This document shows, one piece after another, positions 20,609 to 32,030 of a DNA stretch of 64,000 bases. Origin of the DNA: Ceratopteris richardii. Lineage: Eukaryota; Streptophyta; Polypodiopsida; Polypodiales; Pteridaceae. The stretch spans positions 80,766,278 through 80,830,277 of the forward strand of contig CM035416.1 in assembly GCA_020310875.1 (NCBI GenBank), in the 5' to 3' direction. Positions within the stretch are counted from its first letter, which is position 1. Every line of letters begins with the position of its first letter. The notes under the pieces are model-generated. The model was not told where the DNA came from, ran no database searches, and was given only the letters and a program-made list of their open reading frames with translations. Both the position numbers and the translations under genes were made by a program.

Positions 20609-21675
20609 TATTGGGAAAGATGGATGGATACTCCAAGAAATGAGTAGGTTCTACCAATCCCTGCTTTGTACCAGCCCTTTTTTGCTTCACAGTTGAGTAG
20701 TAGGCTCTCTTAGCTTTCCAATGACACTAAAAAAGTGCTTATCTACTATGTAAATGATATGATAAATGATTGATTCAAAACAGACTACTTCCAATTTCAA
20801 GAATCAATCAAAACCTTCTATTTTTGTTCACATACCTGCTGCTTGTTAAGCTCAATGCTTCCAACACAATAGGAATTAGGAAAATTCCTTTTGGAGATAT
20901 AAAATTAGCTTAATGAGCTAATGGTTCCAAGTGGAATCTCTTAAAATGATGCACTATACAGAGAGCAATCGATTTAGCAATCAAATCATTACCCCCGATT
21001 TTTTAGGACCTCTATAGAGTTTGACCAGTGGGTACGTTGACGTGCTTTTCTCCAAATCAGCTGAATGGATTACCTTCAAAATTTGTGAGCATGTAGAGGA
21101 TTTAGAGCTGATTCCAACAAGCTATAGAACATTGAAAATGGTGAAGGAATTACTGAGATATGAGCAATACAAAATGACTATTTTGAGTAACTATGACAGA
21201 GAGACCATAGATGAAAGTATTGAGCTATTGTATTATAAGACAATGTTGTACATGATCATTGGCATGATAATCAATTCCTAATGTTAATTAGTAGTGTAGG
21301 CTATGAAGTGAGCCTCACTCTCTTACAATGTAATCAACAAGAACTCGGAATTGGAGTGATCATACCGCGAGGTTTTACACCCATCTTTTATAGATGGTTC
21401 ATTTGAATTTTGAATTTGAATTTACCAATGGCTCTCACTAAAAGTGATCCTCTAATCTAGGAGATATTCTCTCCAAGTAAAGTCGTGGATTTTCCAATTC
21501 TAACAAACTCCACGATTTTAGTGGTAGCTACAAATATTCCTTCAAGTCAAATAGACTTTTTACAAATGGTAAAAGGTAAAGACTTCATAGCAATGGTTCC
21601 CATGGAACTTCAATTATTCTTCATAAGATCTTCTCATGTCTTGCCAAGTGTGTAGGCTTGGCACTTGCCCCAACA
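20609..21675 (-). repeat. 3' LTR of the Copia derivative
   Basis: It is 1067 bp and ends CCCCAACA before the polypurine tract (minus strand). It shares most of its length with 22976-24012; the first bases (TATTGGG) are diverged from TGTTGGG. Confidence 0.85.
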
Positions 21676-21715
21676 GCTCCCCCTCAAGCCAAACATCTTG
21701 GCTTGGTCTTCTTCT

Positions 21716-22540
21716 TCAATCTTCTTGAATATCCTGCAATCCAATCATAGACTTAAACCTGCAAAGTTTTCTACCATCTAATGCTTTAGTCACTAAGTGT
21801 CCACATTGCATATTAGTTGATATATATGCCAACTGAATTTCCTTGGTCAATAGCTTCTCTCTCACATAATGATAGTGGACCTCTATATGCTTGGTCCTAG
21901 CATGATAAATAGGATTTGTTGCAAGATGTAGTGAGCTTGTATTATCTCCAAAAATCATTGGAGATGTATGCAAAACTAAATTTGTATATAACAATATGAT
22001 CCGTATGGCCTCTTGAGTAGCATTGGCCAATCCTCTATACTCTACCTCTATAGAAGATAAAGAAACAGTAGGTTGCTTCTTTGAGGACCATGATATAGGT
22101 TTATCACTTGCAAAGGATAGATAACCTGAGGTACTCCTTCTATCATCTTTGCAACCTGCCCAATCTGCATCAGAATATATCTTGATGTCCAAGTCTGAGG
22201 TATAAGGAAAGTATCATCCTTGATTTTGAGTGCCCTTAAGGTACTTCAAAATCCTCTTGGCAGCTTCCAAGTGAGCTGCCCTAGGTTTGTGCATAAATTG
22301 ACTTAAAACACTTACTCCATAAGCAATATCAATCTTTGTCAATGTAGCATAGTTCAAGCTTCCCACTATGCTTTGGTAACCTGCAATATTCTCAAGCACA
22401 TCACCTTCATGAGCACTTAACTTTTGGTTTACCTCCATTGGAGTGCTTGCTACCTTGGCATCCTGTGAATGAAACTTCTTTAACATGTCCTATATATACT
22501 TTCTCTTAGTAATATAAATTCCAGAGTTAGTATAGACTAA
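21716..22540 (-). pseudogene. Copia RT C-terminus and RNase H fragment
   Basis: The frame at 22486-22214 holds MLKKFHSQDAKVASTPME, the RT tail, then HKPRAAHLEAAKRILKYLKG. The frame at 22192-21716 holds the RNase H region with SDADWAGCKDDRRSTSGY, SSKKQPTVSLSS and HARTKHIEVHYHYVREK, all standard Ty1/Copia RNase H motifs. A short frame break separates the two. The upstream end near 22540 begins at KYFLGLEL and is fused to gag sequence. Confidence 0.85.
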
Positions 22541-22541
22541 C

Positions 22542-22948
22542 TCAAGTCCAAGGAAATATTTTAGTGATACTAGTACGTTGCTTTCTTTGAGTGGTAAACT
22601 CAAACCACAATTGGTTCTTCCTAGCCCTTGTGTTGGAAAAGAAGTATGAAGACAATGTTTCCCAAGCCTCTTGGGATGTCTTACAGTTCCTAATGTGTGG
22701 AAGAAGAAACTCAGAAATTGAGTTAAGTAAGTATGACCTTGCTAATGCATCCTTGGCACACATGTATTGAGACTTTCATGCTCCTCTCTTGTAGGTTGTC
22801 CTTTGCTTCTGAAAATGGGCATCTCCTCATCTCCTGAGATATATCCATAGAGACTCCTTCCTTGCAAGTATGTCTTCATCCTCAAGGACCATGCTTGGTA
22901 GTTTTTCCTCTCCAATTTATCAATGAAAGAAGGAAAACCATCTCCCAT
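22542..22948 (-). pseudogene. Copia gag N-terminal fragment
   Basis: The ATG at 22948 gives MGDGFPSFIDKLERKNYQAW and SLRMKTYLQGRSLYGYI, the Copia gag start. A frame change near 22750 leads to LLNSISEFLLPHIRNC and AWETLSSYF. Gag is cut at about 22545, where RT sequence takes over. Confidence 0.8.
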
Positions 22949-22959
22949 TTTACCTTAGC

Positions 22960-22975
22960 TTTGCTCTGATACCAC
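22960..22975 (-). other. Copia primer-binding site
   Basis: Minus strand GTGGTATCAGAGCAAA lies directly inside the right LTR. It is the initiator-Met tRNA type. Confidence 0.8.
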
Positions 22976-24012
22976 TGTTGGGACAGATGGATGGACACTC
23001 CAATAAATGAGTAGGTACTGCCAATCCCTGCTTTGTACCAGCCCTTTTTTGCTTTAGAGTTGAGTTGTAGGCCCTCTTATCTTTCCAATGATACTAAAAA
23101 AGTGCCTATGTACTTTGGAAATGATATGAGAAATGATTGATTCAAAACAGACTACTTCCAAGTTCAAGAATCAATGAAAACCTTCTATTTTTGTTCACAC
23201 ACCTGCTGCTTGTTAAGCTCAGTGCTTCCAATACAATAGGAACTAGAAACATTCCTTTTGAAGATATCAATATAGCATATTGATCTAATGATTCCAAGTG
23301 ATGCACTATACACAAAGCAATCAATTTAGCAATCAAATCATTACCCCCGATTTTTTAGGACCTCTGTAGGGTTTGACCAGTGGATACTTCGACGTGCTTT
23401 TCTCCAAATCGGCTGAATTTATTATCTTCAAAATTTTGCAGCATGTAGAGAACTTAGAGCTAATTCCAACAAGCTATAGAACATTGAAAATGGTGAACGA
23501 ATGACTGAGATATGAGCAATACAACATGACTGTTCTGAGTAACTATGACAAAGAGACCATAGATGAAAGTATTGATCTATTGTATTATAAGAAAATGTTG
23601 TACATGATCATTGGCATGATAATCAATTCCTAATGTTAATGAGTAGTGTAGGCTATGAAGTGAGCCTCACTCTCTTACAATGTAATCAACAAGAACTCGG
23701 AATTGGAGTGATCATACCGTGAGTTTTTACACCCATCTTTTATAGATGGTTCATTTGAATTTACCATTGGCTCTCACTAAAAAGTGATCCTCTAATCTAG
23801 GAGATATTCTCTTCAAATAAATTTGTGGTTTTTCCATCTAACAAACTCCACGAGTTTAGTGGTAGCTACAAATATTCCTTCAAGTCAAATAGACTTTTAC
23901 AAATGGTAAAAGGTAAAGACTTCATAACAATGGTTCCCATGGAACTTCAATTATTTTTCATAACATCTTCTCATGTCTTGCCAAGTGTGTAGGCTTGGAA
24001 CGTGCACCAACA
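22976..24012 (-). repeat. 5' LTR of the Copia derivative
   Basis: It is 1037 bp, TGTTGGGACAG to CACCAACA in plus orientation, and is followed by the AACCC target duplication. Confidence 0.85.
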
Positions 24013-25965
24013 AACCCTCTTTGAACTTAACCACTGGGTGTTCAAGTTTGAAGGGTTGATTGGGATTTTTGAGTTGGACAATTGATTGCCTCAAATCATC
24101 CTCATAGAGGCATGCAACTAATCAGTTAGTCCTAATATACTCCAACTATGTCTTATAGGGACTTTTTGGTGTCTGTAAATAGGCTATGCTTGCACTACCT
24201 ACTGATCATTCCATGTTAAAGGACATCTCTAAATCACTCATTTCCGAACTGAGTATGGAGGGATAATTACTAAGCTGCTTAAGTACTAAGTTGTTGGGCC
24301 CATGACCTAGTTGTATGGCTGACACTAGCCTCAGATAATCTGATACTTTGTTGGTCTCTCCCTAGGTGTTTGCCTGATCTAAGGTTCATATGCCTAATTG
24401 ATCAGCTGAATGACCCTTGTACAATCACGTTGCTGATTCCTTGATATCAATTACTTGTTCCTTTTAATTTCTTAAAGATGTATTTCCTTGTCTTTAAGTA
24501 TGTGTTGTCAGGGGCACGTAGGTTTCTCGTAATTGATTTTCTTCATCCAATCAAATTAACTTTTTTGCCCTTAAGTTGTCCCTTGATTGCAATTAATCTA
24601 TTCTTAAACTTGAGAATTTAAAAGCTCTTAGAGCTTGAGTGTTCCTATCATGCCTCTAATTAACGTAAACCACTATTCACACTTAGCCTATGCTAGGAAT
24701 TGACTGAGGCGGTTGAGAGATCTTCCAACCTCAATTTGTTCTCCTTGGTTGCCCTTGTATGCCTAGGAAGCGAGTTCCCAAGCGTACACACACCACCACC
24801 TTGCTTTGGTCTCTCCAAGAGCTCTCAATAGACCTGTAAAAGTCCCCAAGTTAGATCAAGAGTTTAACTTAATGGAATTAAGACACCATTTTTATTCATG
24901 TAATTTAAAGACCAAATATTCCCTTGGCCTTATGAAAGACTTCCTTAGAGATCCCTTAGCTTTCTCACCCTTGTGGAAGGTCAACTCCAAAATTCCATAT
25001 TTAAAACTCAATGTATGATTTTTACAACGAGCTTTCCAACGAACTCAAGATCGCTAAAAACAAATTTCAGATAAGAAAGTTATGTATGTTTAGGGTTTGG
25101 GGGGTCAAAATGGATGGAATTTTTGTTGAGAGCAAGTGTCAACCACGATATTTCTGTCAATCGTGATGGACAAGGGTGTTTGTCACGATGGACACCTATC
25201 TGTTGCAATGGAAAGGCAGTCCATAGTGGGTTGTCAATCGGGATGGACTGAATTTTTCATTTATTTTTGTTTATTGGTGTGAATCATGGGCCTATGTGTC
25301 ACGATGGATTAGATCTTCACTAAATTTAACTGTCAATCATCCTACTTGTGTCAATCACGATGGACAAGGGTGTCCATCATGATGGATTTTGTCTATCGTG
25401 ATGGATAGAGGCATCTGTCATGGTCTATCAATCGTGATGGACCAGCTATGTGTCACGATGGAAAGTGTCAATCGCGATGGACAATGTCAGTCATGATGGA
25501 GATAAAAAATGAAAGTTTTTTTTGAACTTTTTGTGGATTTGTGATGTGCAAGGCCTCTACTCTATGGTGGTGCACTTAGTTTTACCAAAAGATCGATTTT
25601 TTTGTCTGTCATGATTGATAGAGCTCAATGCTCTGAGACCTATGTAGAGTTTTTCTATACCTATTGGAGTTGCTGCAATTGTTGTGGATGCTTGTACCTA
25701 CAAGAACACTCAAGAAACATGCAAAAACAAAGCACATAAATTCGCTCTCTATCTCTCTCTCACACGCTTGCTAGTAAAATGAGGAATTGGAGATGGAATG
25801 TGGGGATATGACCGAAATGGTGAAGATGATGATGGAAGGAGATGGAGATTAGAGATGGTGGTGATGATGATGAAGTAGGTAGAAGAGTAAAAAGTAAGAG
25901 ATTACCTATGATTCCAATGTCACATCTCTAAATCTTACCATCACATGCTCATCCTCCAAGCTCGA
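24013..25965 (-). mobile_element. Family X internal leader
   Basis: On the minus strand this follows the PBS at 25966-25984 and leads toward the gag pieces at 20.2-20.6 and 12.9-14.1 kb. No convincing coding frame is present. It holds a degenerate 17-bp repeat (25136-25502) and a GATGATG/GGAGATGG purine-rich stretch at 25.79-25.88 kb. Confidence 0.5.
25136..25502. repeat. Degenerate short repeat with TCACGATGGA core
   Basis: TGTCAATCGTGATGGAC and variants (TGTCACGATGGA, TCCATCATGATGGA) recur about fifteen times with irregular spacing. The core ATCRYGATGGA is near-palindromic with TCCATC. Confidence 0.7.
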
Positions 25966-25984
25966 TCCCTACCAACGGTGCCAA
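25966..25984 (-). other. Family X primer-binding site
   Basis: Minus strand TTGGCACCGTTGGTAGGGA lies just inside the LTR. It resembles the TTGGCGCCGTTGCCGGGGA site at 59205. Confidence 0.65.
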
Positions 25985-25986
25985 CT

Positions 25987-26234
25987 TTGGTGCCACTCTA
26001 GCTCAATGGCAAGTACCAACATGAGGAGATCCACCTCATAATTATCAATTCTAGAAGATGTGAGGAAGGTATGAGGACCATGAGCAAGTGAGATGCACAA
26101 GTGCATGAGCGAGAAGCACAGAATCATGCACTTTTTCCTAGTTGTCGAATCTTTGTTGACTACTTTGCCTAGTTGGTCTTGCTTGACTCTCCCTCTATTC
26201 AGAATCTCTTTGATAGCTTCCGTATCTTGTAACA
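25987..26234 (-). repeat. Family X 5' LTR (short copy)
   Basis: Minus strand begins TGTTACAAG at 26234 and ends near GAGTGGCACCAA. The start and end match the LTR at 57197-57815, including the run GCTTCTCGCTCA and the end region AGATCCACCTCATAA-type (complement), but the middle is shorter. It is inserted in Copia RNase H sequence (AGTTCCATCTGTTGGCAGC). Confidence 0.65.
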
Positions 26235-26850
26235 CCTTGGCTGCCCTGGTTGCTGCCAACAGATGGAACTTACATTATCTCCAAATATGTAAGGTTTGGA
26301 ATGTATAAGCCCCAAATCTTAATACAATGCTCTTAACCATATTTCCTCTTGAGTTGCTATGATCAAACCTCTATGATTGTCTCTTCTTTAGTCAGCTCTC
26401 CATTGGATGCCAATTGATCTGCAACCTCCTTGACCTTGGTAATAGACTCTGTGATAGTTTGTTTTGGAGTCTTCTTCATCTGGTTGAACTCATTCCATAG
26501 ATGATTCTTTTTTGCTTTGATACTAGTAAAAAAGAAAGTCTCTAGAGCATCCCAAGTCTCTTGAGATGTCTTGAATCCTCTAATATTTGGTAATAGAAAA
26601 TAAGATATAGATTTTAGTATGTATGGCCTTGCTTGAGTATCCCTTGCACACCCATGTGTGAACTTGTCTGTTTCCTCTTGGGTAGGTCCTCCTTTGGATC
26701 TTGGAATAGGCATAACTTCATCACTTGCTACAATTCCATAAAGATTTCTTCCATTATGATTTGGCAACAAGTATAGTTGTTTCTATCAAGCTTCTCAATC
26801 ATTGAGGGAAATCCATCACCCATCTTAATCTAGCTATGATACCACGGAGA
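26235..26850 (-). pseudogene. Second Copia deletion derivative: gag joined to RNase H
   Basis: The minus-strand frame 26770-26363 holds GRNLYGIVASDEVMPIPRSK, YILKSISYFLLPNIRGF and TWDALETFFF, which is Copia gag. It is followed within a few bases by RNase H words (IATQEEIWLRALY, then DLGL and FGDNVSS). The PBS, minus TGGTATCATAGCTAGA, is at about 26828-26843. As in the 22.5-kb copy, protease, integrase and RT are gone. The family X LTR at 26234 interrupts the RNase H end. Confidence 0.75.
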
Positions 26851-27780
26851 GAATTTGGAGACGCTTGAGGGAGGTAGAAAAGTGATTTGCCAAGTGATGA
26901 AGTTTGGTCCAGCCAACCAGCACAGGACTAGCCCTCGCACTTTTAGAGAATCAAATAGACCTTATAGGCTTGCAATTGGTGCAATAAAATCCAATATATA
27001 CTTTGGAACATCTATGAGAAATAGTCGATCCAATACAGATGAGTATCCACATTGACTAGCTCAAAAAACTTGTTCTTGGATGAGACACTCAACTGCAAAT
27101 GCTCATAGAAGCCAACATGATTAAAATTGGAAAACTTCCTTTTGAAGGAATGTTATGTATAAGGTTGAGTGTCTTAAATGAGAAAGAGATGAATTTAAGA
27201 TCAACTAATGAGCTTGCAATAAGCTAAGCACAAATTGTTGGTACCCCCGGTTTTTCAAGTCTATGTAGAGATAGATCCCAAGAAAGTAAAATTATGATTT
27301 CTCAAAATATAATAAATCAAATTCTCTATAAAGTTGTACACATGCATTATGTGATAACTTTGAAGTGAATGCTCACCCATCATACTTGGAGCTCTGTAGA
27401 GAAAGCATCAATTTTTGCACAATTACTATTGTTGAAGAAGAAGATGCAGAGAAATGAAGGAGCAACACAATGATGGCCAAAGTGTATGTATATTGCTTCT
27501 ATGTTATGTAGAAGGGATTTGAGATTCTTTATATAGACTCTTGAAGTGTTCAAGACCTTTTTTACAAGGATTTGAATTTGAATTCAAAGGAGGGTAGTCT
27601 ATTGCAATGAAACAATCTACTTTCCTACAATCTAGGAAACATAAAATCAAGTTTGATGACTTGATTGATTGATGAATCATCAAGTTAAAATACCTCAATT
27701 TCGTGGATTTTTAGTCTTTTCTTTATCCTCTTACAACTGTAAAGCTCTAGGATTTTAGATTGGGTAAACAATTATAAAAA
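26845..27780 (-). repeat. 5' LTR of the second Copia derivative (approximate)
   Basis: It begins next to the PBS and shares scattered blocks with the LTR at about 28490-29549, such as CCAGCCAAC and TACTTTGGAACA. The right boundary is set where the 27790 repeat starts. The LTR ends are decayed. Confidence 0.5.
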
Positions 27781-27789
27781 ATCCTTAGA

Positions 27790-28490
27790 AAAAATACAAT
27801 AAATGAGCATAAATAAAGAAACTCTTTAATGGATGTCTTTCACATAATTCTAAGATATTGTAGAGATAATCCTCCTAAATCATAATATAATCTTGATGTT
27901 CCAACACAGATGTCATTGTAAGAGTGTCATATTGTGTGTAAGCTTTGCTTTTTTCTCCATTGCCATTCATAGGTGACCTTTCATGTCTTTGAGTGTCTAT
28001 GCATCCATGTCTTTTACGTTTGCCTCCAGCTGATTTTATGATAGTTGTAGCAAGGCATGTTGGTCTTGTAATAAGGCATTGTAAGTCACTAAGTTGGTGA
28101 TTTTCTCCTGTACATGAGTGCATTCCTCTTTAAGCGCTATATTCCCTTGTGCTAATAGATTATACTCTTTTTGTAGCTAATTGGCATAGTTGACCATCAC
28201 AGCCAAAGTGGAGTCGATGATGGAGGTATCCATGCTAGATGCAGTTGGAAGTAGGTATGATTCAAGGGGGCAAGGAAGGGAAATGGGAGAGGTGTATGTA
28301 GTGAAAAAATGATGTTGTGAGTAGAGGTGATGGTGGTGGAGGGGGTATCGAGGATGATGGAATTATGGGGGGTGGGGGAGGTGCACTGAGTGTTGGTGAG
28401 ATGTCCATTGGATTAGACATGCTAGTGGGTGTGAGGATATGTCAGGGTCAGGTAGTGGGTGTAGTTATGAGAATATGTGAGGGTTGTGAA
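27790..28490 (-). mobile_element. Family X fragment repeated at 58.1 kb
   Basis: About 570 bp (27790-28370) is closely similar and in the same orientation to 58085-58655. It encodes, on the minus strand, a Pro-rich segment followed by a Gln/Leu-rich coiled-coil stretch, now broken. The remainder to 28490 resembles the reverse complement of 55.15-55.4 kb. It is cut by Copia LTR sequence. Confidence 0.55.
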
Positions 28491-29549
28491 GAGAGATGGT
28501 GGATGCAATCCGAAGATGAGTTGGTGCTTCTACAACCGGCTTCACACCAGCCAACTAAGACTTCAGATTTGATTCGTAGACCCTTTGAGATTCCTAAATC
28601 CACCAAAATATTAGCCAAGTACTTTGGAACACGTATCTCAAAAGTTTAAGTCAAGGCAGACTAGTTGCAAAATGACTAGCTCCCAAAACTTGATATTTTT
28701 GAACATACACCTACTAGAAAAAATGAACAGTTCTTTCAACTTGCTAGGAATTAGATAAATTCCTTTTAGGCATAGAAAATAGACTTATCAAGCTTCCCAA
28801 TCCAAGTTAAAACTTTTCAATTCATGAACTGAGCAATGAGAACAAGTTTTATCAAATTCTAGAACATCTCTCGGGGCTCTATAGAGATAGACTAGTGAGC
28901 AATAAAATGCATATTTCTCCCAAAATAAAAATCTAATGACAATGAAATTTTATATGCAAAAATTGACACTTAAAGATAAATCCAACGCATGTTAAAATAC
29001 TGAAAAAGGTTGATTACAGCTCGAGATATGAGCTTCTGAAGTTACTGCTCTGAGTGAGTATAACAGAGAACAAAATAGAGAAGTAGAGAATGATGAATGT
29101 ATAGATTCACATATGATTACAACCACATTGGCAATGAATATTTGCACAATGGGAGTAGAATGATAGAGCTATGGAGTAAGCTCTTCAATCTCTACAAAAT
29201 GACATGAATTGGGCATGTACAAAGCTTGCTAATCACCTCTTCCTTCTTGCTCTTTTTATAGCTTCTTTTGGAGGGAGTTTTGAATTTGAATTCAAATGGC
29301 TCCACCTAAAAGTGATCCCCAAAGTTAGGAAATATTCCCTCAACTCACTAATTCGTGGTTTTAGGTAGTTAGAGCCACAAGTTTTCTTTTTACATCATGG
29401 ATGAGGTAAGCCATTCTTTTTCTTTTTTCTTTTTCACAATTACAAGAGATAAAATGTACTCTTTTACAAGAGGTGTTCACATGACTAAACATATGAACAT
29501 AAATCAAATAATATCAAGCCTGTAGGCTTGGGTGAAATGCACCAATAGC
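28490..29549 (-). repeat. 3' LTR of the 28.5-33.2 kb Copia element (left boundary approximate)
   Basis: It ends GCACCAATA before the polypurine tract. It shares with the 20.6-kb LTR the block CTCACTAAAAGTGATC-like and the GTGTAGGCTTGG-like 3' end. The left edge is set by loss of similarity to family X. Confidence 0.6.
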
Positions 29550-29706
29550 TCCCCCTCAAGCCTAACATGCTTGGCTTCCAAATATATCTTCAATTTTCCT
29601 TGATTTCTTGCAAGCCAATCATCAACTTGAATCTATTTAACTTTGTACCATCAAGAGCTTTAGTCAACATGTTTGCACATTGCACATTTGTCGAGACATA
29701 GGATAG

Positions 29707-30491
29707 TTAAATATCCTTGCTCATTAGCTTCTCCCTTACATAATGGTAGTGGAATTCAATATGCTTGGTTCTACCATGGTATACCGGATTAGCTGCAAGA
29801 TGTAGTGAGCTTGTGTTGTCACAAAAAATGTGAGGTGTTGAAGAATGAAGTCCAAGATCTGTATACAAAGATTTTAACCACATGATTTCTTGAGTTGAAT
29901 TAGCCAAACCTCTATATTCAGCTTCAGTAGAAGATAATTCCATGGTTGGTTGCTTCTTGGATGACCAAGAAATGATTTTTGAACCTACAAATGATACATA
30001 CCCAGATGTACTTCTTCTATCATCTCTAGATCCGTCCCAATCCGCATCTGAGTAGGCCGTTAGCTCAATATCTGAAGTAAATGGATAAAACAAACCTTCA
30101 TCATGGTCCCCTTTAGGTACTTGAGGACTCTCTTGGCCGCTTCCATATGTGGTCTTCTCGTCTTATGCATAAACTGACTCAATATGCTAACACTATGGCA
30201 TATATCCACCCTTGTGAGTGTTGCATAGTTCAAGCTTCCAACCAAGCTTTGATAGCTTGTGACGTCTTCAATTGGATATCCTTCATAAGCACTAAGCTTA
30301 TGATTTTGCTCCATAGATGTACCTGCACACTTGGTGTTTTCCATCTTGAACTTCATGAGCATGTCATGCACATACTTCCTTTGTGTGGTGTATATACCTG
30401 AATCTGTGTAGATTAACTCCAATCCAAGAAAATAAGTGAGTGGTCTGAGGTCACTTATTTTGAACTCCTCCTTCATTTGAGTCTTTACCAT
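29707..30491 (-). pseudogene. Copia RT C-terminus and RNase H
   Basis: The block at 30491-30060 has YFLGLELIYTDSGIY and HMEAAKRVLKYLKGT (RT tail). The block at 30093-29707 has YSDADWDGSRDDRRSTSGY, SSKKQPTMELSSTEAEYR and HGRTKHIEFHYHYVREK (RNase H, with D and E active-site candidates). The two overlap with a frameshift near 30080. RNase H is closed at 29707 by a stop just before the usual VKT.D..AD.FTK tail. Confidence 0.85.
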
Positions 30492-30545
30492 AAATAGATC
30501 ACTTCAGATCCATTCCTCTTTATGAACAAAGAGGTATCCGCCTTG

Positions 30546-31988
30546 CTAGCTTTGAATCCTTGGTCCTGCAAATAAGTCACCAATCTGAAACCAAGCTCTT
30601 GGAGCTTGCTTCAATCCATACAAAGCTTTGTCTAATTTGCATACATAGTTAGGATGATGTGCATCCTCATATCCAGGAGGTTGTGCCCTATGCACTTCCT
30701 CAGAAATCCATCCATTTACGAAAGCATTCTTTACATCAAGTTGATAGAGCTTCCAATTTCTAGATGCAACAAGACTAATGAGAACCCTAATTGTAGACAT
30801 TTTTGCAACAGGAGAGAAATTCTTGATTTTGTATGTCCATCGAGATCCAATTACCTTCATAGATGGCTTGTTAGGTACAAGCACCCAAGTGTCATTCTCC
30901 TTCAAGGCTTCCATTTCTTCATCCATTGCATCTCTCCAAGCTTTCTTGCTTTGTGCTTCTTCGAATGTGGTAGGTTCTTCATTGGTTGAATCCTTTGCAA
31001 TGTAGATTGAGTGCTTGGTGACCAAAGAAGTACCATAACCAAACCTCTCTGGTTTCTTCTTCTCCCTTGAAGACATTCTAAGTGGTTGATGTGAGCTCTC
31101 GGGTCCATATGTAGCATCTTGCATCTTTGCTTTTCCTTTGCTCTTCCATAGCTTTAGTCTTTCCAAGTCTTCTAGGTCAATCTCCAAATCACTTTCTTCA
31201 ATTTGCTTTGGCTCCTTTGGTTGAAGTGATGGAAAATCTTCATCCAAGTCATAAGGCAGCTTCACTTTCCTATCATCATCAAACCATGATTTGTTCTCAT
31301 CAAAAATTACATCTCTACTCACAGAAAATGCTTTATTGGTTTGATTGTACAATCTATATCCTTTTTGGTTTTTATCATAACCAATAAATATGCACTTCTC
31401 TGCCTTGGGATCCAATTTTCCTCTTACTTGAGAAGGGATGTCAGCATAGGCTAAGCATCCAAAGATTTTACAATGCTCTAGACTAGGTCTTCTTCCATTC
31501 CCCACTTCATATGGAGTGGTTCCATCTAGTGACTTAGATGGAAGTCTATTTATGAGATATGTGGTTGTAGACACAGCCTCTGCCCATAGGTAGTTTGGCA
31601 ATCCCTTTTCATTGAGCATGGACCTTGCAGCTTCAATTATAGCTCTATTTCTCCTCTCTGATACACCATTGCTTTCGGGTGTATACCTTGTAGTGAATTC
31701 TCTTTTAATGCCTCTTTCATGCAAGAAGGCATCAAATTCAGAAGAGAAGTATTCTCCTCCACCATCTGATCTTAGTCTTTTCAAAGACCTACCTATTTGG
31801 TTTTCAACAAGAGCAACATACTTCTTAAAGCAATTAAAAACTTCATCCTTGTGCTTCATGAAAAATAGAATGTTCCACCTACTATAATCATCTATGAAAG
31901 ACACATAGTATCTTGATCCTGATATAGATGGCTCCTTACTTGGACCCCACACATCTGTGTGCACTAGATCGAAAGGTATTTGATACAC
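30546..31988 (-). pseudogene. Copia integrase core and RT N-terminal half
   Basis: The 480-codon frame opens with [20 protein letters not shown] and [20 protein letters not shown], the integrase core with its first two Asp. [16 protein letters not shown] supplies the Glu. [20 protein letters not shown] and [14 protein letters not shown] are the usual Copia C-terminal integrase words. RT begins near [18 protein letters not shown] and reaches [13 protein letters not shown] and [14 protein letters not shown], where it shifts frame. The YVDD box lies in the gap before 30491 and is damaged. Confidence 0.9.
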
Positions 31989-32030
31989 ATATCCCTTCTT
32001 ATTGAAAGGTTGTCTATGAGCCTTGCCGAG

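Larger units (their letters stand above)
20609..24012 (-). mobile_element. Copia deletion derivative with both LTRs
   Basis: LTRs are at 20609-21675 and 22976-24012, each opening TTGGGA(C/A)AGATGG and closing CCAACA in plus orientation. A perfect AACCC target duplication lies at 20604-20608 and 24013-24017. On the minus strand the PBS follows the right LTR and the polypurine tract TTGAGGGGGAG precedes the left LTR. Only 1.3 kb remains between the LTRs: the N-terminal part of gag joins directly to the C-terminal part of RT plus RNase H. Protease, integrase and most of RT are absent, so the element depends on others for movement. Confidence 0.9.

Noticed and set aside
20252..20647. Plus-strand 131-codon protein
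   Set aside because: It crosses the AACCC target duplication into the Copia LTR, so it cannot be an old gene; no motif.
28317..28649. Plus-strand glycine-rich protein
   Set aside because: It is antisense to a proline-rich segment of family X and runs into Copia LTR sequence.
31127..31887. Plus-strand frames over the Copia integrase
   Set aside because: Shadows of the well-supported minus-strand polyprotein.
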